DNA of 64,000 bases, taken from contig NZ_CP146350.1 in NCBI RefSeq assembly GCF_037055355.1, positions 4,921,001 through 4,985,000 on the forward strand, given 5' to 3'. This DNA comes from Streptomyces sp. DG1A-41 (GTDB lineage Bacteria; Actinomycetota; Actinomycetes; Streptomycetales; Streptomycetaceae). The notes beneath the pieces are model-generated. The model worked only from the letters and a program-made list of their open reading frames with translations, had not been told where the DNA came from and did no database searches. Below are positions 51,640 through 58,995 of this stretch, piece by piece (the first letter of the stretch is position 1; every line of letters starts with the position of its first letter). The position numbers and the translations under genes were made by a program.

Positions 51640-51834
51640 GTGACCGTCTCGCTGCCGCTCGTCTTCGTCCTGGGCGTCATCGCCTGGGCCGCGATTAAGT
51701 TCCTCGGCATCCGCCTCTGGGTCGCCGTCGTGATCGCGCTGTTCGGCTTCTGGCTCTCGCACACCATCCTCGCCCCGGCTATCGAGTCCGGCACCCGCAC
51801 CGGGGTCGACGTCGTCAACGGCACACACGAATGA
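51640..51834 (+). CDS. Small two-helix membrane protein
   Basis: 64 residues from GTG 51640, with GAGGAG 5 nt upstream. Two transmembrane segments (LPLVFVLGVIAWAAIKFLGI and LWVAVVIALFGFWLSHTILA) and a short polar tail. It lies in the spread-gene cluster. Small hydrophobic Spd proteins are typical there; no finer assignment is possible. Confidence 0.75.
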   Translation: MTVSLPLVFVLGVIAWAAIKFLGIRLWVAVVIALFGFWLSHTILAPAIESGTRTGVDVVNGTHE

Positions 51835-51860
51835 CACCCCGACCGACAAGGAGTCCCGCG

Positions 51861-52118
51861 ATGTTCCGCCCCAAGCTGCCCGACACCCCCCACGTCCCGA
51901 GCATCACCACCCACATCCCGCAGGACCACGCCCCGGCTCCTTCCGCCGGCCGCTCGGTCGCCCCGTTCGTGGGGGTCGGCGCCGGTGCGGTCGCCGCCGT
52001 GGTCGTCGTCGGCGTCGTCCTCACCGCACTCCTGGCGGCGGTCGCCGTCTCGGCCGTGTCCGTGGCCATCGCCGCCGTGGTCCTGCGCTCCCTCGTCACA
52101 GGCGCGAACAAGCGCTGA
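51861..52118 (+). CDS. spdD: SpdD-like membrane protein
   Basis: About 85 residues from ATG 51861 (AAGGAG 7 nt upstream); a longer frame from 51831 lacks such a site. An N-terminal hydrophilic, Pro-rich part (FRPKLPDTPHVPSITTH) precedes a long Ala/Val helix or helix pair (VGAGAVAAVVVVGVVLTALL ... VAIAAVVLRSL) and a basic end. This is the look of SpdD-family plasmid spread proteins. It is followed by the replication initiator gene. Confidence 0.75.
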   Translation: MFRPKLPDTPHVPSITTHIPQDHAPAPSAGRSVAPFVGVGAGAVAAVVVVGVVLTALLAAVAVSAVSVAIAAVVLRSLVTGANKR

Positions 52119-52248
52119 CCGGCCGCCGGGGCGGCAAACGCCGCCAAGCATCCCGCCGCCCCGGGGCCGTCCCTCCCAACTGCCAAGACAGCCGAAAGGA
52201 AGACCCATCATCACCCGGCAGACTCCGCCCCCGCTGGCGGAACTCTCC

Positions 52249-53550
52249 ATGCTGGCCTCCCTCGGCACCATGCCCGAGCTGGCCCGCCAACTCTCCGGCC
52301 TGGGCGGCTGCACCAACCCGGTGCGCCTCGACGGCCACCGCACCGAGTACGCGGTCGACCGGACGACCGGAGAGATCGGGCGCGTCCTCCACCACCTCGA
52401 CTCGTCCTCCCTGCCCGCCGGAAGCCTCCTCGTCCGCTGCAACAACCGCCGTGCCACCCGCTGCGCGGCCTGCGCGGAGGTCTACCGCCGAGACACCTTC
52501 CACCTGATCACCGCCGGACTCCGCGGCGGCAAGGACACCGCCGAACAGGTCGGCACACACCCGCGCGTCTTCGCCACCCTCACCGCACCGAGCTTCGGCC
52601 CCGTCCACAACCGCCCCTCCAACGGGCGGCCCTGTCGCTGCGATGTCCGGCACGACGACACAGACCCGGCCCTCGGTACGCCCCTCGACCCGGACACGTA
52701 CGACTACGAAGCGGCCGTGCTCTGGAACGCCCACGCCGGGGCCCTCTGGCGGCGCTTCTCGATCTACCTGCGCCGTGAGATCGCCAAGCGCGCCGGACTC
52801 ACCCAGCGCACATTTCGGGACCACGCACGCGTCTCCTTCGCCAAGGTCGCCGAGTACCAAAAGCGGGGCGCCGTCCACTTCCACGCGGTCATCCGCCTCG
52901 ACGGCCCGGAGGGCGGCGACACGGCACCTCCGGCCTGGGCGTCCGCCGAGCTGCTGACCGACGCCATCCATGCCGCAGTCACCGCCACCCGCGTCAACGG
53001 ACCGCACGTCGACGACCGCACCCACACCTTCACCTTCGGCCGCCAACTCGACGTACGCACCATCCGCTCCGCCGACTTCGACGGCGGCCAGGAACTGACC
53101 GACCGGGCCGTCGCCGCGTACATCGCCAAGTACGCCACCAAGGGCGCCGAGACAGCGACCGGCACCCTGGACCGGCCGATCCGCTTCCTCGCCGAACTGG
53201 CACAGGCCCGGATCACCGACCACGCCCGCCGCATGATCCGGACCGCCTGGACCCTCGGCACACGCAAGGACCTCGAACACCTCCGCCTGCGCGCCTGGGC
53301 CCACATGCTCGGCTTCCGCGGCCACTTCTCCACCAAGTCCCGCCGCTACTCCACCACCCTCGGCGCCCTCCGTGAAGCACGTGCCGAATGGCGTCGCGCA
53401 CAAGCCGCCACTGCCGCTCCCCATGACGGCGAAACCACGCTCGTCCTCGCCCACTGGGTCTTCGCCGGAACCGGCCTCAGCACCGGTGAAGCCTGGCTTG
53501 CCGCATCCCTCGAACCCGCCCCCGGAACGGAAGGAGAGCCCACCACATGA
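52249..53550 (+). CDS. RepSA-like replication initiator
   Basis: 433 residues from ATG 52249. The best ribosome site (AAAGGAAG, 52194-52201) points instead at two ATC codons at 52207 and 52210, so the real protein may start about 13 residues earlier at a non-standard codon. Features of rolling-circle initiators of Streptomyces elements: a Cys-rich segment (CNNRRATRCAACAEVY), FATLTAPSFGPVH, the metal-binding HFHAVIRLDG (HUH-like), and AAYIAKYATKGAE with the catalytic Tyr candidate. It is about the size of pSAM2 RepSA. It replicates the excised circle and is the first gene of the rep-xis-int block, overlapping xis by ATGA. Confidence 0.88.
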   Translation: MLASLGTMPELARQLSGLGGCTNPVRLDGHRTEYAVDRTTGEIGRVLHHLDSSSLPAGSLLVRCNNRRATRCAACAEVYRRDTFHLITAGLRGGKDTAEQVGTHPRVFATLTAPSFGPVHNRPSNGRPCRCDVRHDDTDPALGTPLDPDTYDYEAAVLWNAHAGALWRRFSIYLRREIAKRAGLTQRTFRDHARVSFAKVAEYQKRGAVHFHAVIRLDGPEGGDTAPPAWASAELLTDAIHAAVTATRVNGPHVDDRTHTFTFGRQLDVRTIRSADFDGGQELTDRAVAAYIAKYATKGAETATGTLDRPIRFLAELAQARITDHARRMIRTAWTLGTRKDLEHLRLRAWAHMLGFRGHFSTKSRRYSTTLGALREARAEWRRAQAATAAPHDGETTLVLAHWVFAGTGLSTGEAWLAASLEPAPGTEGEPTT

Positions 53551-53759
53551 ACGACCGCTACCTGTCCGTCGACCAGGTCGCCGAGCTGCTCGGTACGACT
53601 CCCCGCTTCCCCCGGCGGCTCATCGAGGAACGGCGCATCCGGTACGTGAAGGTCGGCCGGCATGTGCGTATCCCGGAGAGCGCCATCGAGGAGTTCGTTC
53701 GGTCCAGGACCGTCGAGCCGGTCAAGCCCCGTCGCGCCACACTTCGGAGGGCTGCCTGA
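53547..53759 (+). CDS. xis: Excisionase (MerR-like helix-turn-helix)
   Basis: 70 residues, start ATG overlapping the rep stop. Excisionase-type winged helix: RYLSVDQVAELLGTTPRFPR, IEERRIRYVKVGRHVRIPES, then AIEEFVRSRTV. It should bind the element ends and steer the integrase towards excision. It overlaps int by 1-4 nt (ATGA), the usual coupled order in pSAM2-like elements. Confidence 0.92.
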   Translation: MNDRYLSVDQVAELLGTTPRFPRRLIEERRIRYVKVGRHVRIPESAIEEFVRSRTVEPVKPRRATLRRAA

Positions 53760-54925
53760 TGGCGAACAAGAAGGGGAGGCGTCGCCGCTTCGGTGCGGTG
53801 CGGCAGTACAGGTCCGGACGCTGGACCGCGTCGTACATCGGACCCAACGGTGAGCGCATTCGGGCGGACGAGACCTTCGACACCAAGAAGGACGCGGAGA
53901 TCTGGCTGTCCCAGGTAGAGGCGGACCTCAGCCGCGGGGACTGGCGCGCCCCTGATGCCGGAGCCGTCAACTTCCGCGTGTACGCCGAGAAGTGGGTCGA
54001 AGAGCGGGAGCTGTCCGTCCGCACCGACGACCTGTACAAGCATCTCCTGCGCCTGTACATCCTCCCGACCTTCGGCACGCTCGACCTGGACGAGATCACC
54101 GCTCCCCGTGTCCGCGAGTGGCGAGCGGAGCGACTCCGCACCACCGGGGCCAAGACGGCCGTAGCCAAGGCGTATCGCCTCCTCAAGGCCATCCTGGAGA
54201 CGGCCGTCGACGACGACCTGATCAGCCGCAACCCGTGCCGGATCAAGGGCGCTGGCAAGGAGTCCGCCGCCGAAAGGCGCATCGCCACCGTCGCCCAGGT
54301 CGACGCACTCGCCGACGCGATCGGCATCCGCTGGCGTCTCATGGTCTACCTGGGCGCGTACGGTCCGATGCGCCCGGAGGAGCTGGCCGGCCTTCGCCGC
54401 CGAGACGTCGACCTGGACAACCTCGTCATCCGCGTCCGCGTCGCCGAGCCCGAGCGAACGAACGGCAGACGCGCTCCCGGCGAGACCAAATCCGATGCGG
54501 GCATTCGCACGGTCGTCCTCCCGGCCTTCCTGCACAAGGAGGTGAAGCGGCACCTGTCTTGGTACGCGGAGAAGGGACCCGAAGGCCTGTTATTCGTGGG
54601 GGAGAAGGGCGCACCCTTCCGGCGTACCTCCTTCGGCCGCAAGTGGCGCCGGGCTCGCGCGGTCGTGGGTCTCCCGGAGGGCTTCCGCTTCTACGACCTC
54701 CGCCACACCGGACACACCCTTTCGACCCGCTCCGGCGCCACCCTCAAGGACACGATGGTGCGTGCCGGGCAGTCCTCCGAGAAGGCCGCGCTGATCTACC
54801 AGCACTCCGACGAGGAGCGGCAGCGGGAGGTGGCCGCCGGGCTCGATGACCTCGTGCGCGCCGAGCGTGCGAAGTGCCACAAGGACGACCCCGCGCACCA
54901 CAGCGAGGAGGCTGCCGAGAGCTAA
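53759..54925 (+). CDS. int: Tyrosine recombinase integrase of the tRNA-Gly element
   Basis: 388 residues from ATG 53759. N-terminal arm-binding part (RFGAVRQYRSGRWTASYIGP), core-binding domain about 75-190, catalytic domain from about 195: first Arg in YGPMRPEELAGLRRRDVDL, FYDLRHTGHT supplying Arg and His, and the nucleophile Tyr in IYQHSDEERQ. It ends just before the arm repeats at 54926 and the tRNA-Gly gene whose 3' half is the att core. Codon 278 (54590-54592) is TTA, rare in Streptomyces and read by the developmentally controlled bldA tRNA, so integration or excision may be linked to differentiation. The remnant at 36034 is a relative. Confidence 0.95.
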   Translation: MANKKGRRRRFGAVRQYRSGRWTASYIGPNGERIRADETFDTKKDAEIWLSQVEADLSRGDWRAPDAGAVNFRVYAEKWVEERELSVRTDDLYKHLLRLYILPTFGTLDLDEITAPRVREWRAERLRTTGAKTAVAKAYRLLKAILETAVDDDLISRNPCRIKGAGKESAAERRIATVAQVDALADAIGIRWRLMVYLGAYGPMRPEELAGLRRRDVDLDNLVIRVRVAEPERTNGRRAPGETKSDAGIRTVVLPAFLHKEVKRHLSWYAEKGPEGLLFVGEKGAPFRRTSFGRKWRRARAVVGLPEGFRFYDLRHTGHTLSTRSGATLKDTMVRAGQSSEKAALIYQHSDEERQREVAAGLDDLVRAERAKCHKDDPAHHSEEAAES

Positions 54926-54944
54926 TGGTGCGGTTGTGGTGCGC
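54926..54944. promoter_or_regulatory. Candidate integrase arm site at the int end
   Basis: TGGTGCG at 54926 and 54937, an 11-bp-spaced direct repeat right after the int stop and 77 bp before the att core. The same heptamer pair occurs on the left end (38230, 42030). Such arm sites on both sides of the core are expected for a tyrosine integrase. Confidence 0.6.
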
Positions 54945-54972
54945 GACCGGCTCACCGGTCTAGACAACAAAG

Positions 54973-55000
54973 AACCCCCGGGTCTCTGACCTGGGGGTTT
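54973..55000. terminator. Terminator hairpin of tRNA-Gly / int
   Basis: AACCCCCGGGTC pairs with GACCTGGGGGTT around a short loop. The hairpin lies between the int stop and the tRNA 3' end and could end transcription from both sides. Confidence 0.75.
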
Positions 55001-55002
55001 CA

Positions 55003-55052
55003 CATGGAGCGGGTGACGAGAATCGAACTCGCGCTCTCAGCTTGGGAAGCTG
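55003..55052 (-). other. att site: 50-bp direct repeat inside tRNA-Gly
   Basis: Identical to 38072-38121. This copy is part of the complete tRNA gene, so it is the att end at which the element's own sequence restores the tRNA 3' half. Confidence 0.92.
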
Positions 55053-55078
55053 ATGTTCTACCATTAAACTACACCCGC
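55005..55078 (-). tRNA. tRNA-Gly (anticodon CCC)
   Basis: Read on the minus strand: acceptor GCGGGTG/CACCCGC, D arm with AATGGTAG loop, anticodon stem TCAGC/GCTGA with loop TTCCCAA (anticodon CCC), T arm GCGAG-TTCGATT-CTCGT, discriminator T and encoded CCA. Complete cloverleaf. It is the integration target of the element on its left. Confidence 0.95.
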
Positions 55079-55351
55079 GTAAGACGCCGACCGGAGTCGG
55101 TGTCCGAATGCTCGCCCACTCTACCTCATGCCAGGCCTCCGGTGTTCACGCCGCGAGGCCTGAGGGCGTTTCAGGGGTGGGATCAGGCTGCGGGTGGCCG
55201 GAGTTGGGGCGTACGGTGGGGGCGTGGGAGAGGGGCCGGGCGGGTCCGGAGTGCCGCCTGGAGGGCCGTCCCTTTGATCCCGTACTGTGGCTTTTGTCGT
55301 CAGGCAAGCAGTAGCCCGACGCGGCTCTTGGGGAAGGGACTCTTGGACTTG

Positions 55352-55510
55352 ATGGAGCGCACCGTCGTCCGTTGTGCGGATGGGCACGTGTTCACCACCG
55401 CTTCGTTCCCGATGCAGCAGGCCGAGCGGCTCGGCCCCGGCCGGCTGCTTCGGTGTCCGCGATGTGCGCGGCTCCGGAGCGTCGTGCCCGTGAGCTACGA
55501 GAAGCGGTAG
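55352..55510 (+). CDS. Small zinc-ribbon-like protein
   Basis: 52 residues from ATG 55352. It contains VRCADGHVFTTASFPMQQAE and LLRCPRCARLRSVVPVSYEK; the CPRC pair and the upstream Cys/His could hold zinc. Similar short proteins are conserved next to dcd in Streptomyces as far as I recall. Not part of the integrative element. Function unknown. Confidence 0.75.
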   Translation: MERTVVRCADGHVFTTASFPMQQAERLGPGRLLRCPRCARLRSVVPVSYEKR

Positions 55511-55594
55511 CGGCACGGCCGCCAGAAGCACGCAGGCAGGCGCGCGGAGTCGTCCGGTTGTGGTCGCTCCGCGCGCCTTGCGTATCCTCGGGGC

Positions 55595-56170
55595 GTGCTT
55601 CTCTCAGACAAGGACATCCGGGCCGAGATCGATGCCGGGCGGGTACGGATCGATCCCTATGACGACGCGATGGTGCAGCCGTCGAGCATCGACGTGCGGC
55701 TCGACCGCTATTTCCGGGTGTTCGAGAATCACCGGTACCCGCACATCGACCCCTCGATCGAGCAGGCCGATCTGACCCGGCTCGTCGAGCCGGAGGGGGA
55801 CGAGCCGTTCATCCTGCATCCCGGGGAGTTCGTCCTCGCCAGTACGTACGAGGTCATCTCGCTGCCCGACGATCTCGCCTCCCGCCTGGAGGGGAAGAGC
55901 TCGCTGGGGCGCCTCGGGCTGGTCACGCATTCGACGGCCGGCTTCATCGATCCCGGGTTCAGCGGGCACGTGACCCTCGAGCTGTCCAACCTCGCCACCC
56001 TGCCGATCAAGCTCTGGCCGGGGATGAAGATCGGGCAGCTGTGCATGTTCCGGCTCAGCTCGCCCGCCGACTTCCCGTACGGGAGCGAGCGGTACGGGTC
56101 GCGGTACCAGGGGCAGCGGGGGCCGACCGCCTCCCGGTCCTTCCTCAACTTCCATCGGACCCAGGTGTGA
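55595..56170 (+). CDS. dcd: dCTP deaminase
   Basis: 191 residues from GTG 55595. Cytosolic enzyme that converts dCTP to dUTP for dTTP synthesis. Family motifs throughout: [37 protein letters not shown], the core [20 protein letters not shown] with catalytic Glu and the trimer-fold loop, [30 protein letters not shown], and the C-terminal lid [15 protein letters not shown]. Full length. Core metabolism gene, so 55.3-56.4 kb is conserved chromosome between two integrated elements. Confidence 0.97.
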   Translation: MLLSDKDIRAEIDAGRVRIDPYDDAMVQPSSIDVRLDRYFRVFENHRYPHIDPSIEQADLTRLVEPEGDEPFILHPGEFVLASTYEVISLPDDLASRLEGKSSLGRLGLVTHSTAGFIDPGFSGHVTLELSNLATLPIKLWPGMKIGQLCMFRLSSPADFPYGSERYGSRYQGQRGPTASRSFLNFHRTQV

Positions 56171-56181
56171 GCGGCCGGAGT

Positions 56182-56376
56182 ATGAGTGACGTTCGCGAGA
56201 ACCTGACCTACGAGCAGTTCGGCGTCGCCGTGCGCGAGCTCGCCCAGACCATCGCCGACGACGGGTACGAGCCCGACATAGTGCTCAGCATCGCCCGCGG
56301 CGGTGTCTTCGTCGCCGGCGGGCTCGCCTACGCCCTCGACTGCAAGAACCTCCATCTGGTGAATGTCGAGGTTTAG
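56182..56376 (+). pseudogene. Phosphoribosyltransferase, truncated after about 63 codons
   Basis: The reading frame from ATG 56182 (VRENLTYEQFGVAVRELAQT, IVLSIARGGVFVAGGLAYAL, CKNLHLVNVE) is the N-terminus of the phosphoribosyltransferase that follows dcd in streptomycetes as I recall. It ends in a TAG right after VNVEV. The rest, including the PRPP-binding loop, is absent, and the sequence switches to one resembling the left ends of the tRNA-Gly elements. I infer interruption by an integrated element whose right end lies outside the window. The full gene might be restored at the far junction. Confidence 0.8.
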
Positions 56377-56498
56377 TCGGGCCTCACATACCACAGGGCT
56401 CTGACCTGGGCAAACATCCTGGTCAGGGTCTTCTTGCTGTGCTCGTTCGTACCCCTCGGATGTAGGGCGTGACGGTTGCTCTGCTGAGGTTCTGCTGA
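56365..56498. other. Left end of a further integrated element
   Basis: The phosphoribosyltransferase frame stops at about 56372. TGACCTGG lies at 56402 and an 11-bp-spaced direct repeat (CTGCTGA at 56481 and 56492) follows 79 bp later. The same order and spacing mark the left ends at 38148/38230, 41948/42030 and 40342/40425. No gene lies between 56377 and 56704. Confidence 0.6.
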
Positions 56499-56526
56499 CC
56501 CCTCTGGGAAGCAAGCAGCCCCCGGA

Positions 56527-56561
56527 GGTGGCTGCCTCCGAGGGCCCGCCAGGCAGCCACC
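56527..56561. terminator. Eleven-base-pair hairpin
   Basis: GGTGGCTGCCT pairs with AGGCAGCCACC around a 13-nt loop. It lies downstream of the minus-strand DUF397 gene and close to the element end; probably a terminator or element-end structure. Confidence 0.5.
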
Positions 56562-56650
56562 TGGCGGCACCAAGAGAGTGGGCTCTAGGTGCGCGTCCAG
56601 CGTACCCGGCCCGCCGGCAACGCCACACAGAGCGGGGCTCCGGGAACGAA

Positions 56651-56685
56651 GAGAGCCCCCGCCAGGGACACCGGCGGGGGCTCTC
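56651..56685. terminator. Strong terminator hairpin
   Basis: GAGAGCCCCCGCC pairs perfectly with GGCGGGGGCTCTC around a 9-nt loop, 20 bp past the stop of the DUF397 gene on the minus strand. Symmetric enough to act on both strands. Confidence 0.8.
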
Positions 56686-56704
56686 AGGGCACCAGTCTAC
56701 GTGA

Positions 56705-56914
56705 TCAGACTTCGCGCCCCGAGGCGTAATGGACGAAGCTGTTCCACTGGGCGGCAGGGAAGGTGAGGATCGGGCCCCCAGGAGCCTTGCTGTCCCGTAC
56801 GGGGACCACGCCGGACGCGGCGGCCTGGGTGGGAAGCCACTCAAGACACTGGCCCCCCTCGCCACCGCTGTAAGTCGACTTAACCCAGGACTCTCCCGGG
56901 CGGGTGTTGCTCAT
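56705..56914 (-). CDS. DUF397 domain protein
   Basis: 69 residues. The family pattern is clear: WVKSTYSGGEGGQCLEWLP, then VPVRDSKAPGGPILTFPAAQ and WNSFV. DUF397 proteins pair with DUF5753-type helix-turn-helix regulators throughout Streptomyces and are considered toxin-antitoxin-like or regulatory partners. Here the start overlaps the stop of the upstream regulator (ATGA), so the two are co-translated. Confidence 0.93.
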   Translation of the reverse strand: MSNTRPGESWVKSTYSGGEGGQCLEWLPTQAAASGVVPVRDSKAPGGPILTFPAAQWNSFVHYASGREV

Positions 56915-57738
56915 GAGGTGTAGCCCTCCATCGCTTCTCGGATCATGGACGCCGAGTCATTGGGGGACAGGGCTGCTGCCCTGAGACGGTCATAGGTGAT
57001 CGATGCCTCAGCCACGGCCGTAGCCGAGTCATTCACATGCCCAAGCCCTCGTGTCTCGCCGTACAGGACTGTTGGTTCTCCGTCCTGCGTGATCAGGGTA
57101 AAGGGCAACGACGACGCGGGGGCACCCGCTTTGAAGGGGAGAACCTGAATCGTCACGTGAGGTGACTCAGCGTCTACGAGCAACTGACTCATCTGTCCCC
57201 GCATCACCTCAGGGCCCCCTACGACCGTCCTCAGACAGGACTCATGCAGGATGACCCACAGAAGCGGCGGACTCGTCCGGTCCATCACGTCACGACGCCT
57301 TATGCGCAGCTCCACGCGGCTCTTGATCTCGTCTTCAGACTCTCTAGGACGAGTGGCCTTGAAGACCGCCGTTGCATAGTCACTGGTCTGGAGCATGCCC
57401 ATGATCAGCGCGTTGGAGTAGTCGAGGAGTTCAGTAGCCGACCGCTCCAGTTGGAGGTACGGGACGAACCAGCGTGGGTGTCCCCCTTCGGCCAACCGTT
57501 GACGCAGCCGCGTCAGGTATCCCGAGGTACCAAACTCCCTGTCGCATGCCTCCACGAAGTCCTCAGACGCCAGCAGACTCCCTGACTCAACACGGGCCAC
57601 GTAAGAGCGCGTATAGCCCGTCTTCTCGCCAAGTGCCTTCTGCGTGATGCCGGCGAGCTCTCGGCAGCACCGGACCTCCCTGCCGAGGAACGCAGCTCCG
57701 TCCTGAGGCTCATCAGACTGAGCAGAATCAACGGCCAT
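56911..57738 (-). CDS. XRE-type regulator with DUF5753 domain (Scr1/AbaA-like)
   Basis: 275 residues from ATG 57738. N-terminal helix-turn-helix about 18-75 (CRELAGITQKALGEKTGYTR, YVARVESGSLLASEDFVEAC), then the DUF5753 effector region (RWFVPYLQLERSATELLDYS, LIMGMLQTSDYATAVFKATR, ILHESCLRTVVGGPEVM, VTIQVLPFKAGAPASSLPFT). Forms an operon with the DUF397 gene. The divergent space to the small-gene run at 57860 contains the inverted repeat GTTACA-N7-TGTAAC, a likely operator, so this pair may govern both its own synthesis and the rightward operon. Confidence 0.93.
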   Translation of the reverse strand: MAVDSAQSDEPQDGAAFLGREVRCCRELAGITQKALGEKTGYTRSYVARVESGSLLASEDFVEACDREFGTSGYLTRLRQRLAEGGHPRWFVPYLQLERSATELLDYSNALIMGMLQTSDYATAVFKATRPRESEDEIKSRVELRIRRRDVMDRTSPPLLWVILHESCLRTVVGGPEVMRGQMSQLLVDAESPHVTIQVLPFKAGAPASSLPFTLITQDGEPTVLYGETRGLGHVNDSATAVAEASITYDRLRAAALSPNDSASMIREAMEGYTS

Positions 57739-57755
57739 ACGTGCAACCCCCCGGC

Positions 57756-57774
57756 GTTACAGATCGGTTGTAAC
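57756..57774. promoter_or_regulatory. Inverted repeat GTTACA-N7-TGTAAC
   Basis: Perfect 6-bp inverted repeat 18 bp upstream of the regulator start, in the divergent intergenic region. Probable binding site of the XRE/DUF5753 protein. Confidence 0.6.
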
Positions 57775-57859
57775 CACGACTCCTCTGGTAAGAGTACGGC
57801 GCTCGCTGTGACGCTGGGAGTACACAGGGCGAACCCACCCCTGAGAGAGGTATCCCCCC

Positions 57860-58102
57860 ATGCCCATGCCCAGGCCCAGTCGAGCACCGATCAGACGCGT
57901 GTACGACCCCCGAAGCACCGAGTTTCAACAGGTCTTGAGGTACTACCCCGTACTTCGCACCGCCATGGAGCACGGAGGGTCCGTGGTCCTGGAGCGTGCG
58001 AGCTGGGGGCCTCGCCTATGGGTCCAGGGCATCGGTGTCAGGGATCTTCAAGAGATCCAAGGCGTGGTGAGAGCCGTACTTGAGGAGAACGGAGCGGTAT
58101 GA
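57860..58102 (+). CDS. Small hypothetical protein
   Basis: 80 residues from ATG 57860 (GAGAGAGG about 9 nt upstream). Basic, Pro-rich N-terminus (MPRPSRAPIRRVYDPRSTEF), then a compact alpha/beta-looking part (VLRYYPVLRTAMEHGGSVVL, LQEIQGVVRAVLEENGAV). No family recognised. First gene of a tightly packed rightward run; its stop overlaps the next start (ATGA). Confidence 0.7.
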   Translation: MPMPRPSRAPIRRVYDPRSTEFQQVLRYYPVLRTAMEHGGSVVLERASWGPRLWVQGIGVRDLQEIQGVVRAVLEENGAV

Positions 58103-58332
58103 GCGCCAAGACGGAGGCCCCCCACGTTCCCGAGATCTTCGAGTTGGTCAGGGATGTGGGAGCCAAGAAAATTGGCGAGGTACGGGGCAAGGAAGGTCCC
58201 TATTACCAGCTTCGGCCCGTTGGCGGGGGCCGGGAGTGGGACGCACGCCCGGAGAACATCCGCGAACTCACCCCGGAGGAGCGGGTTCGGGCGAAGGTGC
58301 GAACGGTGAACCGTAGGAGCAGTGGCTACTAG
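58099..58332 (+). CDS. Small hypothetical protein
   Basis: 77 residues, start ATG overlapping the previous stop. KKIGEVRGKEGPYYQLRPVG and REWDARPENIRELTPEERV suggest a small beta barrel with a helical tail; this type of sequence is frequent in actinobacterial mobile elements. No family recognised. The next frame overlaps its end by 11 bp. Confidence 0.7.
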   Translation: MSAKTEAPHVPEIFELVRDVGAKKIGEVRGKEGPYYQLRPVGGGREWDARPENIRELTPEERVRAKVRTVNRRSSGY

Positions 58333-58534
58333 CGAGCTGCCACAGGGCTGGTACTGGGGCCGCTGCATGCTCTATTGCCGCCGAGGGAGGGTCCCAGTCA
58401 AGTGGATCGGAAATATCCGAGTCCCTCTCGGAGAAACCCCTATGCACGGCTGTCGGCCCTGTGTCGCAGAGCTTGAGTACATGGCCGAACAAGACATCAA
58501 GACAGCGGACATGGCCGCTCTGGAGGCCCGATGA
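58322..58534 (+). CDS. Small Cys-containing hypothetical protein
   Basis: 70 residues from GTG 58322, overlapping the previous gene. It holds four Cys (WGRCMLYC ... MHGCRPCVAELEYM), arranged as two pairs that could bind zinc. A charged helix closes the protein. No family recognised; conserved spacing with neighbours argues that it is translated. Confidence 0.65.
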   Translation: MATSELPQGWYWGRCMLYCRRGRVPVKWIGNIRVPLGETPMHGCRPCVAELEYMAEQDIKTADMAALEAR

Positions 58535-58550
58535 AGGAAGAGGTATAGCA

Positions 58551-58820
58551 GTGACCGCAGCAGCACGACTGATACCACGCTCCGACGACGACGCCCTTGA
58601 GGTCGGCATGATGGTCTACGACCGTGGTCACGACCTGCCGGCGGTCATCAAGGGCTTCGAAGGGCGTAAGGGCAACATCGTCCTTCTGGAGCGCCCTACG
58701 GGGTTCGGATGGCGCGCACGCCGTGTCAGCGTGCGCAAGGCGACCGCGTGGGAGCGGAAGCAGCTAAGGGCCCTGGCCAAGCTCTACAGAACCAGTAACC
58801 GGGGCGTAGGCCCCACATGA
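58551..58820 (+). CDS. Small hypothetical protein
   Basis: 89 residues from GTG 58551, with AGAGG 7 nt upstream. Beta-rich middle (EVGMMVYDRGHDLPAVIKGF, NIVLLERPTGFGWRARRVSV) and a basic helical end (TAWERKQLRALAKLYRTSN). Resembles its upstream neighbour at 58099 in general style (a small barrel carrying a conserved Gly/Arg turn), but no family is recognised. It ends 78 bp before the first tRNA-like gene. Confidence 0.65.
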   Translation: MTAAARLIPRSDDDALEVGMMVYDRGHDLPAVIKGFEGRKGNIVLLERPTGFGWRARRVSVRKATAWERKQLRALAKLYRTSNRGVGPT

Positions 58821-58897
58821 TCTCGTCCCTGCCAGATGTTCCGAACTGGAGCTTCCCCCGACTTCGGATTGGATTTCCTGGCAGGGACGGGCAGCCC

Positions 58898-58994
58898 GCC
58901 CTTGTAGCTCAGAGGCAGAGCGCGGAAGCCTGTTCCCTTTGCGGGGTGGACGGTTGCGGCTTTCGAGGCTCCGGTTCAATTCCGGGCAAGGGTA
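58898..58994 (+). tRNA. tRNA-like gene with enlarged anticodon arm (first)
   Basis: 97 nt. Acceptor GCCCTTG/CAAGGGT (one G-T pair), D arm GCTC-AGAGGCA-GAGC, T arm TCCGG-TTCAATT-CCGGG and discriminator A are all normal. In place of a 5-bp stem and 7-nt loop the anticodon arm is an 8-bp stem (CGGAAGCC/GGCTTTCG, 58923-58930 with 58958-58965) closed by a 27-nt loop (58931-58957). No CCA is encoded. A standard anticodon cannot be assigned. Either a tRNA with an insertion or intron in the anticodon loop, or a tRNA-shaped RNA with another job. Confidence 0.7.
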
Positions 58995-58995
58995 C

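Noticed and set aside
56373..56573. Minus-strand frame next to the truncated phosphoribosyltransferase
   Set aside because: It covers the conserved noncoding left-end motif of the element. The apparent protein similarity to a frame near 41940 reflects shared DNA sites, not coding.
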